DNA of 64,000 bases from NIOZ-UU13 sp035528395 (GCA_035528395.1 DATKYR010000218.1:75907-139906); one strand, 5' to 3'; numbered from the stretch's first letter, positions 37,582 through 46,852 are shown. Notes: generated by a model from the letters alone, not told the origin. A program made the numbers and translations.

Positions 37582-38973
37582 TTATGCCATCGGCAAAATC
37601 AGAGCCAACAGGAACGAGACGACGACCCCTGTGAAACCTACTATAGCCAGCAATGGCGTCCAGGATTTGAGCCCTTCGGCTTCGGTCAGCCCGGTCATTT
37701 TCACGAATATCCAGAATCCGCTGTCGTTCATCCACGAGCCTATCATCGAGCCGCCTCCGATGGCGGTGGCCAGATACGCGGGGTGATAACCCAACGTCTC
37801 TGTCGATGTGACCATTGCGGCAATCATCGCTGAAGATGTTATCATCGCAACGGTGGTCGAGCCCTGCGCTATTTTCATCAGCGCAGCGATAAGGGCACCC
37901 AAAACCAGCAGCATCATACCACTTGCCGGTTGGCCGCTGTCGCCCTTGAATATGTTTTCGATCGCCGGGCCAATCTGGGCGGCTTTAAGCATTGCACCAA
38001 AGGCACCACCTCCAGCCGTTATCAGGATAATCACACCGCCGCTCATTAATGACACTTCGACAACTTTCGCCAATTGCGCATTCGTTAGGACACGTTTGCT
38101 CTTGAGCATCCACATGGCAATTGCAGTCGACATGAGCATCGCCAAATTCACATTACCCAATACGGCGGTTATGCCAACTGCCCGGCTTAAGCCCGAACCT
38201 TCGGTGGCACCCTCGGCCATCGTGCGGACAATTGTATTGGTCGAGACCAGCAGCACAGGCAGAATAATCGGCAGAAGTGACACCAATAGCCCCGGCAGCT
38301 GATGGTCTTCGAGCGGCTCCGGCTCAGACAGCTCACCGCCAAGCGGTTTCATCTGTATATTCATTCGCCGGTCTGCATACCCGGAGAAGAGCATTCCGAC
38401 GACGGCGGCAGGAAGCGCCACCAATGCGCCAACCATAATCATAACGCCGATATCAATACCAAGGTTGTCGGCCATGATGAGCGGTCCGGGAGTTGGCGGA
38501 ACAAGAGAGTGGGTAACCACTCCGCCGGCTGCAATGGCCATCGCGTATTTCAGGTAATGTTTCTTTGTCCGCCGATGCATGGAGCGCGCCAACGGCACAA
38601 GCAGATAGAAAACCGTGTCAAAGAATACCGGAACTGAAAGCACAAAACCGCTGGCCATAAGCGCTGTAGAGCTGCGTTTTTCTCCAAGCAGGGACAGGAA
38701 ACCTCTGACGATGCGGTCCGCTGCACCGCTGTCCATCATGCACTTGCCGATGACCACGGCCAGAGCGATGACAATACCGATGCTGCCGGCCGTGTTTCCG
38801 AATGCCTCGGCCACCCGGCTCATCTTTTCAGCCAAATCCCCGGGACTAAGCAGGCTAACGACCACGGCTGAGCTAATCAATGCGATAAATGCATTCATTC
38901 TCAACCGCGTAATCATAAGTATGACGGTCAGCATGCCGACAACAAGAATTATGAGCGGGTGCAGATTGAACAT
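37582..38973 (-). CDS. GntP-family sugar-acid:H+ symporter
   Basis: 463 residues and about 12 predicted transmembrane helices. Family signatures include MLTVILMITRLRMNAFIAL, SGFVLSVPVFFDTVFYLLVP and GGVVTHSLVPPTPGPLIMA, and near the C-terminus GGGSMIGSWMNDSGFWIFVK. GntP proteins import gluconate and related aldonates or other hydroxy acids with protons across the inner membrane. It is the last gene of a same-strand set with an FGGY kinase, a DapA-family aldolase and an IlvD/Edd dehydratase, so its substrate is probably an aldonate or similar sugar acid used by those enzymes. Confidence 0.92.
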   Translation of the reverse strand: MFNLHPLIILVVGMLTVILMITRLRMNAFIALISSAVVVSLLSPGDLAEKMSRVAEAFGNTAGSIGIVIALAVVIGKCMMDSGAADRIVRGFLSLLGEKRSSTALMASGFVLSVPVFFDTVFYLLVPLARSMHRRTKKHYLKYAMAIAAGGVVTHSLVPPTPGPLIMADNLGIDIGVMIMVGALVALPAAVVGMLFSGYADRRMNIQMKPLGGELSEPEPLEDHQLPGLLVSLLPIILPVLLVSTNTIVRTMAEGATEGSGLSRAVGITAVLGNVNLAMLMSTAIAMWMLKSKRVLTNAQLAKVVEVSLMSGGVIILITAGGGAFGAMLKAAQIGPAIENIFKGDSGQPASGMMLLVLGALIAALMKIAQGSTTVAMITSSAMIAAMVTSTETLGYHPAYLATAIGGGSMIGSWMNDSGFWIFVKMTGLTEAEGLKSWTPLLAIVGFTGVVVSFLLALILPMA

Positions 38974-39009
38974 AATACCGTTTTACCCTCAAACAAAAGG
39001 ACAAAGGTC

Positions 39010-39137
39010 TAAAGTGAGCTAAAGTAACAAAAAAGAATATCCAATATCGAACAAGGAATAATGAAGGAAAATAGATTAATTCGACATTCGATATTCCTTG
39101 TTGAATATTCATTATTCATTCTTTTTAACTTTAGGCA
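39010..39137. repeat. MITE-like inverted-repeat element
   Basis: Left GTGAGCTAAAGTAACAAAAA and right end (complement GTGCCTAAAGTTAAAAAGAA) form imperfect terminal repeats, with inner arms sharing AACAAGGAATA. The right end overlaps the kinase stop codon. Its outer motif matches the element at 30984-31120. Confidence 0.7.
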
Positions 39138-40513
39138 CTCTCAAGATATTTTTGACCAAGCATGGCAGCCCCCTTCATAGATGACTGCTCATTATGGACA
39201 TATTCGCAGTCCCTCATCCACTTTGACTTTGCCCGCATCAAAGCGGAATTTGTTGCACCCCCGGTCACATGAATTACATTTTGAAGGGTCACGTTCTTGC
39301 CAATCTCTTCCAAGTGAGCTTTCTGATATTCGCATAGTCCCCTGACAATCCCGGCTAATATCTCTTCACGGGTTGTCTGCTGGGTCAATCCCAATAATTG
39401 AGCTTTAAGCGGCTCCTGGCTGTAGCGTGAACCCATGAGGTACGGCACATAAGTAACATCGCTTTGGCGCTCGAGCCAGGTCTCAATCACCTGGGGAAGG
39501 AAGCTGTTGTAAAACTCCTCAGCGCTCAATTCGCTGCAGAACAAGCTTTTGTACCAGTCCAGTGCCTTGCCTCCGGCGTTCATAACATGCAAGGTGAGCC
39601 ACCTATCGGGCAGCACGTGGGCCCGGATGTTGTAATTAGCAGAGGCCAGACATTTATCAAGGCATACGAGATTGATTTCACAGGTGCCGTTTACATTAAT
39701 AATGTCCCCCGGTTCGCTTATTCCCACTGAATAAGCAGCAAGCACCGCATCATTACCGCCGATCAGTACGGGAGGTTCCTTTCTGAAGCCCAGCTTTTGT
39801 GCGAGTGACTTTTTTATTCGGCCGACACTTTCATACGCCGGAACTATTTGCGGTAGATGGTCAAGTGAGAGGCCAAAGGTTACGGCAATATCCTCATTCC
39901 AGGCCAAGTCGTTGCGTACGGTATTGTACAGGGCTGTCAACGATGCTGACGAGGGGTCGATGGCGAAACTGCCCGTCAGCCAATGAGCGATGTACGTATT
40001 GGAATGGCCAAACTTGTAAGTTTTGTCAAAGATTTCGGGACAATTATCTTTGAGCCAAAGAATACTCGCTAACGAACATCCGCCCGCGACCGGCATATTA
40101 GCCGTGGTCCCTAAAAGATGCTCTATTCCAATGGTCTCTATTATGAATTTGGCCTGCTTGCGGGAACGCTGGTCGAGCATCAAGATGGCCGGGTAAAGTG
40201 CCTCGCCATCTTTATCCATCGCCGTCAGCCCGGGTGTAGTACCGGAAAGGGAAACAACATCGGCATCGCCGATAAGATCCTCCATTTCTTTGCATCCTGC
40301 GGCCAAGGCCCTCTTCCATTTGTCCTGTTCAATATCACCGAACAAACCATCGTTATAAATATTCACCTCGTACTCTTGCGTGAATTGTCTAACCGGACTC
40401 AGCGCATTATCGACAATCCGAAATACGCCCATCTTCATACTGGTCGTTCCGATATCAACCCCTAATATCGTGTTGCTGTTTGCTGTCTTTTGATTGTCGG
40501 TTTGAGTCATCAC
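39131..40513 (-). CDS. FGGY-family carbohydrate kinase
   Basis: 460 residues. The N-terminal ATPase motif ILGVDIGTTSMKMGVF and the C-terminal GGKALDWYKSLF and VTGGATNSALMRAKSKWM place it in the FGGY family (gluconokinase, xylulokinase and relatives), which phosphorylates sugars or sugar acids with ATP in the cytoplasm. The exact substrate cannot be read from the sequence. Its neighbours (aldonate-type permease, aldolase, dehydratase) suggest a sugar acid, a ketose or 2-keto-3-deoxy sugar acid. The last codons overlap a MITE-like element. AGG 5 bases before the ATG pair. Confidence 0.88.
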   Translation of the reverse strand: MMTQTDNQKTANSNTILGVDIGTTSMKMGVFRIVDNALSPVRQFTQEYEVNIYNDGLFGDIEQDKWKRALAAGCKEMEDLIGDADVVSLSGTTPGLTAMDKDGEALYPAILMLDQRSRKQAKFIIETIGIEHLLGTTANMPVAGGCSLASILWLKDNCPEIFDKTYKFGHSNTYIAHWLTGSFAIDPSSASLTALYNTVRNDLAWNEDIAVTFGLSLDHLPQIVPAYESVGRIKKSLAQKLGFRKEPPVLIGGNDAVLAAYSVGISEPGDIINVNGTCEINLVCLDKCLASANYNIRAHVLPDRWLTLHVMNAGGKALDWYKSLFCSELSAEEFYNSFLPQVIETWLERQSDVTYVPYLMGSRYSQEPLKAQLLGLTQQTTREEILAGIVRGLCEYQKAHLEEIGKNVTLQNVIHVTGGATNSALMRAKSKWMRDCEYVHNEQSSMKGAAMLGQKYLESA

Positions 40514-40550
40514 GACCTGCTTGAGAACAACCTAAATTATATTTTCACCG

Positions 40551-40631
40551 GCCCCCGTTCTTGCTTTCGCACCTGTGCCAGCGCCACCTGTGTCGAGGCA
40601 AACACAGGTGCAGGCAAGAAAGCACGGGGGC
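40551..40631. repeat. 81-bp palindromic element
   Basis: GCCCCCGT at the left and ACGGGGGC (with one extra base) at the right enclose arms ending in GCACCTGTG/CACAGGTGC. Lies between the aldolase and the kinase and could also act as a transcription attenuator within the cluster. Confidence 0.7.
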
Positions 40632-40640
40632 TTATCGTAT

Positions 40641-41543
40641 TTAGGCGGATATAAAACCTTCATTGATAATCATCTGCCTGACTCGTTCCCTGGCTTCATC
40701 GGTAAGACCTTGCAGTGGATGCCGCGGCTGACCTCCCTTGAATCCGATTATGTCCATGGCGGCCTTGACACCAGCTACACCCCAGCCTCCTGAAATATCC
40801 TTATTGAGCCGGGCAAGTCTGAAGGAAAGTTCTTTGGCATCATCGTATTCGCCTTGTGTGAATAAGCGATATAGGTCACAGCATGGACCAGGCAGAACAT
40901 TAGCAAGTGACAGCACGCCGCCGGTAGCGCCCAAATGAAGGGCCGGATAGAAGAAATTGGCAGAGCCGGCAAGAACATGAAAATCTGCCGCTGGTTCAAG
41001 ACAAGTGAGAAATTTGCCCGGCCCGGTTGGAGAGGAATCTTTCATACCCACAATGTTGGGATGCCGTGAGAGTTCGAGAACAGTTTGTGGCGGTATCTCT
41101 ACCCCGCCTGCAAAGCCCGGAACGTTGTAGAGTAATACGGGGACATCAACCGAATCAGCTATTCGCTCGTAGTAACACTGTAGAGTGTCACCGTTGATTT
41201 GTTTGGCGAAATAGTTCGGTGTGAGAATGCTGACATAGTCAAAGCCCATCTCAGCCGCCAATTTTGACTTTTCGATGGTTTGCCTGGTGGATTCACAACC
41301 GGTTCCGACCATAACGACTTTGTTGCCTTTTTCTTCAGCGAAAATCTCGAGGACCTGAATCTGCTCCCTGTCGGTCAGGCTCCTGAACTCTCCGTTCGAG
41401 CCGAGCGCGAAATAACCGGCAAGGTCGGTCTTACTGAGTTTTCGTAAGTTAAACCTCAACTCATCGAGCGCAAGTTCGTCAGAACGAAACGGCGTCACCA
41501 CCGGACTGAAAACCCCCGAAAGCTTCCTCTTGTTTTGTCCCAT
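40641..41543 (-). CDS. DapA-family aldolase (2-keto-3-deoxy sugar acid type)
   Basis: 300 residues, standard for the dihydrodipicolinate synthase/N-acetylneuraminate lyase family. The Schiff-base Lys is in NIVGMKDSSPTG and the catalytic Tyr in VPVLLYNVPGF; the substrate-gating TGCEST segment is present. The family makes or breaks C-C bonds at pyruvate. Given the adjacent IlvD/Edd dehydratase, which yields 2-keto-3-deoxy acids, it most likely cleaves such an acid to pyruvate and an aldehyde rather than serving lysine synthesis; this is inference. Fourth-generation context: permease, kinase, aldolase and dehydratase all on one strand. AAGGATGG before the ATG. Confidence 0.88.
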   Translation of the reverse strand: MGQNKRKLSGVFSPVVTPFRSDELALDELRFNLRKLSKTDLAGYFALGSNGEFRSLTDREQIQVLEIFAEEKGNKVVMVGTGCESTRQTIEKSKLAAEMGFDYVSILTPNYFAKQINGDTLQCYYERIADSVDVPVLLYNVPGFAGGVEIPPQTVLELSRHPNIVGMKDSSPTGPGKFLTCLEPAADFHVLAGSANFFYPALHLGATGGVLSLANVLPGPCCDLYRLFTQGEYDDAKELSFRLARLNKDISGGWGVAGVKAAMDIIGFKGGQPRHPLQGLTDEARERVRQMIINEGFISA

Positions 41544-41567
41544 AGTCCATCCTTATCAAAAAAGGAA

Positions 41568-41615
41568 CACGCCTGTCAGTCCTAAGGACTCCTTGCGGAG
41601 AAGCGTGCGTATCCG
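41568..41615 (-). repeat. 48-bp palindromic element, copy 1
   Basis: CACGCCTGTCAGTCCTAAGG through GCGTGCGTATCCG, containing the inner palindrome AGTCC-TAA-GGACT and the outer CACGC/GCGTG. It is the complement of the copy at 43706-43753 with two mismatches, so the two flank the dehydratase gene in opposite orientation. Confidence 0.85.
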
Positions 41616-41638
41616 CGTCACAGTATAATAACCTTGTA

Positions 41639-43627
41639 TCACTTCGACAATGCTTCCTTGCCGGCTTTTAATGTTTCGACGATTGCATCTACGTCAAACA
41701 CGCAGCCGCCCCGCGTGCCTCCGCCAATCTCCTGCATAGCGGCCCACAAGCGTGTATCATCCGGAAGACCTGGATGAGGAGCAAGGTCAGACCTCAACGA
41801 ACGCTCAGCCAATATTCGTGTCCCAAGCTCCACGCTTCTCTTATCCGGCGGGGAGTTAGCGTCTCCAATCAAATCAACGCTTCCTTCCATATTATTACAG
41901 TCAATAATAATTTGAATGATGTCTCCATCCAGGACCTTTCCAACCGGGCCGCCTGCCAATGCTTCCGGTGCTATGTGTCCGATACAAGCGCCGGTACTAA
42001 CGCCGCTGAACCGGCCGTCGGTAATGACCGCAACATCCTTTCCCCAGGAAAGATGCTTCAGCGCACCAGTCACTTCCAGTATTTCTTCCATTCCGCTTCC
42101 CATTGGGCCCGCACAAATAAGCACAATGACATCGCCGGGCTGAATAGCATTTCCTTTTATGGCCTGGATAGCGCTGCGCTCTGAGATGAACACACGGGCA
42201 GGGCCAATCTTGTGATACAAACCATTAGCATCCAGCAGTGACGGGTCAATAGCGGTACTCTTAATGACCGAACCTTCCGGGGCAAGATTACCCTGCGGCA
42301 GTGTCATGGTGCTTTTCAGGCCGCGTTCACGAGCTCTTTCAGGACTCATTATCACTTCATCCGGCTCGATAGCGTCTTTTTGATAAAGCAGCTCCCGCAG
42401 CCGCTTTCGGCGTTCAGACCCTTCCCACCAGTCGAGGATTTTGCCTAAAGGCTCACAAGACACCGTCCGGCAATCCAGGTCTAAAAGGTCCAGACGCCGC
42501 AATTGCAGCATTACTTCGGGAACGCCGCCGGCCAGAAAGACGCGTACAGTCGGATGTCCTACCGGCCCATTGGGCAGAACGTCAACAAGCCGCGGCACCT
42601 CCCGAGTAACCTTCTTCCAGTCTTCGAGCCCCGGTCGTTTCAATCCCGCTGCGTGTGCAATCGCAGGAATGTGTAACAGCAGATTCGTCGAACCGCCAAA
42701 AGCCGCATAAACAACCATCGCATTACGCACCGCTGCATCGGTTAGAATATCTTTCATAGTCAGGCCGCGTTTGTACATCCGCACGAGTGCTTTGGCTGAA
42801 CGACGTGCTATGTCCAGCCATATTGCCTGGCCGGACGGCGCAAGCGCAGAATGCGGCAGGCTCATGCCCAGAGCTTCGGCGACAACCTGAGATGTTGCCG
42901 CTGTCCCGAGGAACTGACAGCCGCCGCCCGCACTCGCGCAGGTACGGCAGGTCATCTGCCTTGCGTATTCCAGCGTCACCTCGCCATGGGCAAAACGCGC
43001 TCCGATGGATTGTATCTTGCCCAGGTCCTCACCTTCGGCAGGCGGAAGAGTCACTCCCCCCGGCACCAGCACAGACGGCAGCTCGCGCATAGTGGCCAAC
43101 GCCATCATCATTGCCGGCAGCCCCTTGTCACAAGTCGCTATACCAAGCACTCCTTTTCGTGTTGGTAAGCTGCGGATGAGTCGCCGAAAAATCATCGCCG
43201 CATCATTACGGTAAGCCAGACTATCCATCATCCCCGGCGTGCCCTGGGTTCGGCCGTCACAGGGGTCCGTGCAATAGCCCGCAAACGGAATGCAGCCGAG
43301 ATTTCGCAGCTCTTCCGCCGCGGCCTGCGCCAGCAAGCCAAGCTCCCAGTGACCGGCGTGATACCCTAAAGCCAAGGGCGTGCCGTCACCTGCACGAATC
43401 CCGCCCTGCGTGCTTATCAGCAGAAACTGCTCCTGGGCCGTCTTGGCCGGCTCCCACCCCATGCCCGCATTCTGACTCATTCCGAAGATATCGCCGCTCG
43501 GAGCATCGACAAGAAGACTATCAGTTAAAGGAAGATGTCCTTTTGGCCCCGCCGCGCTTGTGGTAACCTCGTAAATGCCGTCGTCTTTACTATCCAGAAT
43601 ATCTTCGAGCCTTATCTCATTTGGCAT
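41639..43627 (-). CDS. IlvD/Edd-family sugar-acid dehydratase
   Basis: About 662 residues, somewhat longer than bacterial IlvD (about 615) and like sugar-acid dehydratases. Iron-sulfur ligands are seen in CTDPCDGRTQGTPGMMDS, GVLGIATCDKG and CRTCASAGGGCQFLGTA; the C-terminal catalytic region has DGRFSGVSTGACIGHI, with the family's catalytic Ser. The enzyme removes water from an aldonate (or dihydroxy acid) to give a 2-keto-3-deoxy acid. It leads the catabolic cluster with the aldolase, kinase and permease. Start at ATG 43627 chosen because AAAGGAGG lies 7 bases upstream; the frame continues 13 codons further. No ilvB/ilvC neighbours, so branched-chain synthesis is unlikely. Confidence 0.9.
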   Translation of the reverse strand: MPNEIRLEDILDSKDDGIYEVTTSAAGPKGHLPLTDSLLVDAPSGDIFGMSQNAGMGWEPAKTAQEQFLLISTQGGIRAGDGTPLALGYHAGHWELGLLAQAAAEELRNLGCIPFAGYCTDPCDGRTQGTPGMMDSLAYRNDAAMIFRRLIRSLPTRKGVLGIATCDKGLPAMMMALATMRELPSVLVPGGVTLPPAEGEDLGKIQSIGARFAHGEVTLEYARQMTCRTCASAGGGCQFLGTAATSQVVAEALGMSLPHSALAPSGQAIWLDIARRSAKALVRMYKRGLTMKDILTDAAVRNAMVVYAAFGGSTNLLLHIPAIAHAAGLKRPGLEDWKKVTREVPRLVDVLPNGPVGHPTVRVFLAGGVPEVMLQLRRLDLLDLDCRTVSCEPLGKILDWWEGSERRKRLRELLYQKDAIEPDEVIMSPERARERGLKSTMTLPQGNLAPEGSVIKSTAIDPSLLDANGLYHKIGPARVFISERSAIQAIKGNAIQPGDVIVLICAGPMGSGMEEILEVTGALKHLSWGKDVAVITDGRFSGVSTGACIGHIAPEALAGGPVGKVLDGDIIQIIIDCNNMEGSVDLIGDANSPPDKRSVELGTRILAERSLRSDLAPHPGLPDDTRLWAAMQEIGGGTRGGCVFDVDAIVETLKAGKEALSK

Positions 43628-43705
43628 AAAAGGGCCTCCTTTCGATAATGAGTTATCCATGCGCATAGTCTAACAGTTACAGTTACATAGTCAAATACGT
43701 CTATG

Positions 43706-43753
43706 CGGAAACGCACGCTTCTCCGCAAGGAGTCCTTAGGACTAACAGGCGTG
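43706..43753 (+). repeat. 48-bp palindromic element, copy 2 (inside RHS remnant)
   Basis: Inserted precisely between GTCTATG and ATGGCGG, which are contiguous in the related RHS fragment at 46770. Its length, 16 codons, keeps the local frame open. No target duplication is visible. Confidence 0.85.
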
Positions 43754-43835
43754 ATGGCGGTAACGTTATCGCTGAATACGATGACACCGGCCTCTTACGC
43801 AAATACATCTACGGTCCCCGCCTTAGGGGTGGCAG

Positions 43836-43873
43836 CCTCAAGCGAGTCCCGAAAAAGCGGGACGAGCTTGGGG
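43836..43873 (+). repeat. Palindromic insertion in the RHS remnant
   Basis: CCTCAAGCGAGTCCCG and CGGGACGAGCTTGGGG form a hairpin with a five-base loop. It lies where the sequence departs from the RHS motif KYIYGxx, so it is probably another small inserted palindromic unit. Confidence 0.6.
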
Positions 43874-45013
43874 ATGGATACAAGACAATCTGCCGACAAT
43901 AACAAGGCCTACTACTATCACTTCGATGGTCTGGGTTCCGTGGTGGCCTTGAGTAATTCTAACGGCGATAGCTGCCAGAGCTACGAGTACAGCGCCTATG
44001 GCCAGCTGGCGGCCTCAGACTCCAACTTCCAATCCCTACATGTTCACCGGCCGGAGATTCGATATCGAAACAGGTCTTTACTACTACCGTGCCCGGTACT
44101 ATAATCCACACATCGGCCGATTTATGCAAACCGACCCGGTCGGCTACGGCGATGGCATCAACTGGTACCTGTATTGTGGGAATAACCCGTTGGCCTTCGT
44201 GGATCCGACAGGCTTAGGAGCTGCGCAGGACGCCATTCCCTCCCCTTGGCCGGGTGATCCGGTGTACTATGTAGAGGGCGGTTCAGTACAAATAGCTACC
44301 GGCAGCTATTGGGCATTGCCAGACCGTGCTGGTGGCACTCTGACTCCAGAGACAGCGGACGGATACATGTTATTGGGAGATTTATCAAAAGGTATAGTAA
44401 AAATTGGCGAAACAGTAATCCCTGAGTGCCCACCTACGTATATTGACGAGTTAGAGAAGGGATATAAAGCTGTTGGAGAAGACATTGGATCAGCGATGTG
44501 GAGACCATACATTGAAGTTCAAGACTGGACCGATCTTAACAACGATGGGGTGGTCGACAGGAATAATGAGCTGAGCATGCCATACTGGATTGAAATTGAC
44601 AATATTGGTTCAGGTAATTATAAGGAAGGAACCTACGATGCAACAATTTGTTGGGCCCCTTACAGAAGCTGGGAAGCTGCGGCGGATGCCGCAGGGACGG
44701 CTGTCAACTGGGCCTTAACAACCTGGGATACGAAAGTCCCGAATGTCACGGGCGCCATCCCCACGAATATTACACCTATTTCTCGATGGCTTTATGACCC
44801 GAGTGCCTCTCCGTATCTCACAGGTGTGCGGTATTACCGGTGGGGCGACAATCCTAATGAATGAAAGCGATGGGTACAGGATATCAAAACAGCTAAGCGG
44901 TGGATGGAACAATGGGAGTAAATCTGTGACCATATACGTAATTGACAATTGGCACACATTAGGCATATGATGCTAAATAATGCGAGTTATGTTTCTTGTT
45001 AGGAGATTTTGTT

Positions 45014-46348
45014 ATGAATCAGTTTACCTCAAATAGAAAGTGTGTAGTTTTTTGCCTTCTCTCACTCGCACTTACAACTGTGACAGCGTTTAGCGAGACA
45101 GAGACAGAGGCTCCCAAACCTACGGGAATGGGGGTTGAGGCTAGTCGAGCTATAGCTGCTGCAAAAGATCGGCGCGCCGAGGAGGCATACGAAAAAAGAA
45201 ACAGCGAAATTACTCCATGGGTGGAAGACGGCACTCCGCCAAAGCAGGGTAATGCGGCCTTGCTTTATTACCAGGCATTTCTGCTCCGGCCTGAGCCACC
45301 TGAGGCCATCAAGTACAAGATTCATTCTGTTACCGAGCCCATCAAACAGTTCAGAACATACCTGGGACACTGTTTGCCCATGATAGAAATCGTCGAAATC
45401 GCCTCTCGGATGCCGTGTATTTGGGGGGTATGGCCCGAACGTCGACTCAGCATGGAGGCTTTGCGTAAGGGGCTTGGTCCTATTCAAGACATTCTTTTAA
45501 TGGATGCGCGGGCACTCGCTGCCGACGGGCACTATCGTGTGGCACTGGAGCGCTGCCTGACGCTACGGCGAATTGCCAAGCACCTAAGCGAAGACCCGGA
45601 ATTGTATATATACTCGACTGGTTTTGATATGCTGCCCCTAAACGTGGTTGGGGATGTGCTTAGTGTAATGCCGCCGGATGCGGAGACTCTCACATGGTTT
45701 CGAGGCCAGTTCGCCGTTGTTCCGGGACCACGGCTGTCCTATGCCGAGATGTTACAGGCAAGAATCAGACGTTTCTTAAACCATATGCGAACGACTCCCA
45801 AGTCTCTGCGCTACTACAAGAATCTTGCCATAAAAGAGGCTGAGGGTGAGCAGGCCAAGGAAAACGTACGGAATTTGACAGATGAGCAGTTTCTGGCACG
45901 CGCCGGCGAGGGATTTGCCCGCTTTCTTGACTCGATTTTCCGAGTCCTGGACAGTGAAATGACTTACGAACAGAAGCTTGTCCAAATGAATGGACTTTAC
46001 AACGAGAAGATGAAGGGTGATAACACTGACCCGGTAGATAAAAGTGTGATAACTATGTTTCCGGGGGTTAGTGGCTACTCATACCTGGTCGAGCATTCTG
46101 CTTACGTCAACGGCGTCAAGGCTGCTGTAGAGGTTTACCTTGTCCTTGCCAAGACTGGGCACTTGCCCAGGAAGCTCCCGGATCATTTGCCCAAAGACCC
46201 TTACACCGACCGGGATTTCATATATGAGATAAAAGATGAAGGTTTTGCCCTCCGATGCCAAGGTAAAAAGTTCCAGGGATGGAGTAAGCGAAGGCTCGAA
46301 TTCAAGGTCAAAAGTAAGGATAAATCAAGGTTCGGCCCTGACAATTAA
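45014..46348 (+). CDS. Secreted hypothetical protein with pseudopilin-like C-terminus
   Basis: About 444 residues with a signal peptide (CVVFCLLSLALTTVTAFS). The body is mostly helical (AALLYYQAFLL, then ALRKGLGPIQDILLMDARAL). The end has LPRKLPDHLPKDPYTDRDFI, the same type of LPKDPxxDxxxxY segment found in the ankyrin protein at 263-3052, so the two share a domain of unknown function. Start taken at ATG 45014 behind TAGGAGA; the open frame extends six codons upstream. It stands between two RHS remnants, possibly inserted into or beside an old RHS locus. No enzymatic motif recognised. Confidence 0.75.
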   Translation: MNQFTSNRKCVVFCLLSLALTTVTAFSETETEAPKPTGMGVEASRAIAAAKDRRAEEAYEKRNSEITPWVEDGTPPKQGNAALLYYQAFLLRPEPPEAIKYKIHSVTEPIKQFRTYLGHCLPMIEIVEIASRMPCIWGVWPERRLSMEALRKGLGPIQDILLMDARALAADGHYRVALERCLTLRRIAKHLSEDPELYIYSTGFDMLPLNVVGDVLSVMPPDAETLTWFRGQFAVVPGPRLSYAEMLQARIRRFLNHMRTTPKSLRYYKNLAIKEAEGEQAKENVRNLTDEQFLARAGEGFARFLDSIFRVLDSEMTYEQKLVQMNGLYNEKMKGDNTDPVDKSVITMFPGVSGYSYLVEHSAYVNGVKAAVEVYLVLAKTGHLPRKLPDHLPKDPYTDRDFIYEIKDEGFALRCQGKKFQGWSKRRLEFKVKSKDKSRFGPDN

Positions 46349-46687
46349 TGCCCAGCCGGTAGAGAACAGAAGACAGCTCGTCTTGGCGAAGCCCGCCGTA
46401 GCCCTGTAGGCCCGAGCCGCACCTTGGAAGTCGGTCCACAGGATGCCTTTCGGCAGATACCTTACGGCAAAGGCAGATAGCGGCTAACCGAGTGGCAAAA
46501 GCACAAACACAGAGAACGCAAATAATAGATTACAAGACCTTTTTTTATTGATAAAACAATTAAGTTTGTGCATGTGAACACATGCACAAAGTCTAACAAA
46601 CCCTTCGGCCATAAAATGCTAAATCTAAAGCAGTTGACGTAGAAAGCTCATAGTCATTTCCAGTAGTCATATGACTATTACATTAGC
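46349..46687. other. Gene-free region with a perfect palindrome
   Basis: No supported gene. At 46565-46590 a 12-bp perfect stem (TTTGTGCATGTG and its complement around AA) could be a terminator for the secreted protein gene, although no T-run follows, or a dispersed palindrome. Confidence 0.5.
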
Positions 46688-46852
46688 ACCTGCGAATATG
46701 ACCCGGCCGGCAGGCGCATCAAAAAGAATGTCGTTGGTAGTTACATAGTCAAATACGTCTATGATGGCGGCCACGTTATCGCTGAATACGATGACAGCGG
46801 CCTCTTACGCAAATACATCTACGGTGCCCGCGTCTGGTACACAATCTGTTAA
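46688..46852 (+). pseudogene. RHS repeat fragment
   Basis: Encodes TCEYDPAGRRIKKNVVGSYI, then VKYVYDGGHVIAEYDDSGLL and RKYIYGARVWYTIC with a stop: a classical YD-repeat/RHS core piece. It is a direct repeat of the region around 43681-43828, without the 48-bp insertion, and lacks both a start and the rest of the protein. Confidence 0.8.

Larger units (their letters stand above)
43681..44864 (+). pseudogene. RHS/YD-repeat protein C-terminal remnant, frame-broken
   Basis: Three reading frames each carry part of one RHS C-terminus. The first reads YVYAETHASPQGVLRTNRRD, then GGNVIAEYDDTGLLRKYIYG; the second reads NNKAYYYHFDGLGSVVALSN through EYSAYGQLAASDS; the third (from about 44030) reads YMFTGRRFDIETGLYYYRAR, then YYNPHIGRFMQTDPVGYGDG, with the RHS core end YLYCGNNPLAFVDPTGLG and a 215-residue variable tail of unknown function. 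Two palindromes (43706-43753, 43836-43873) interrupt the first segment compared with the intact copy at 46688. RHS proteins are secreted polymorphic toxins or surface proteins; this one is not a complete gene. The last frame (43998-44864) might still be translated. Confidence 0.8.
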
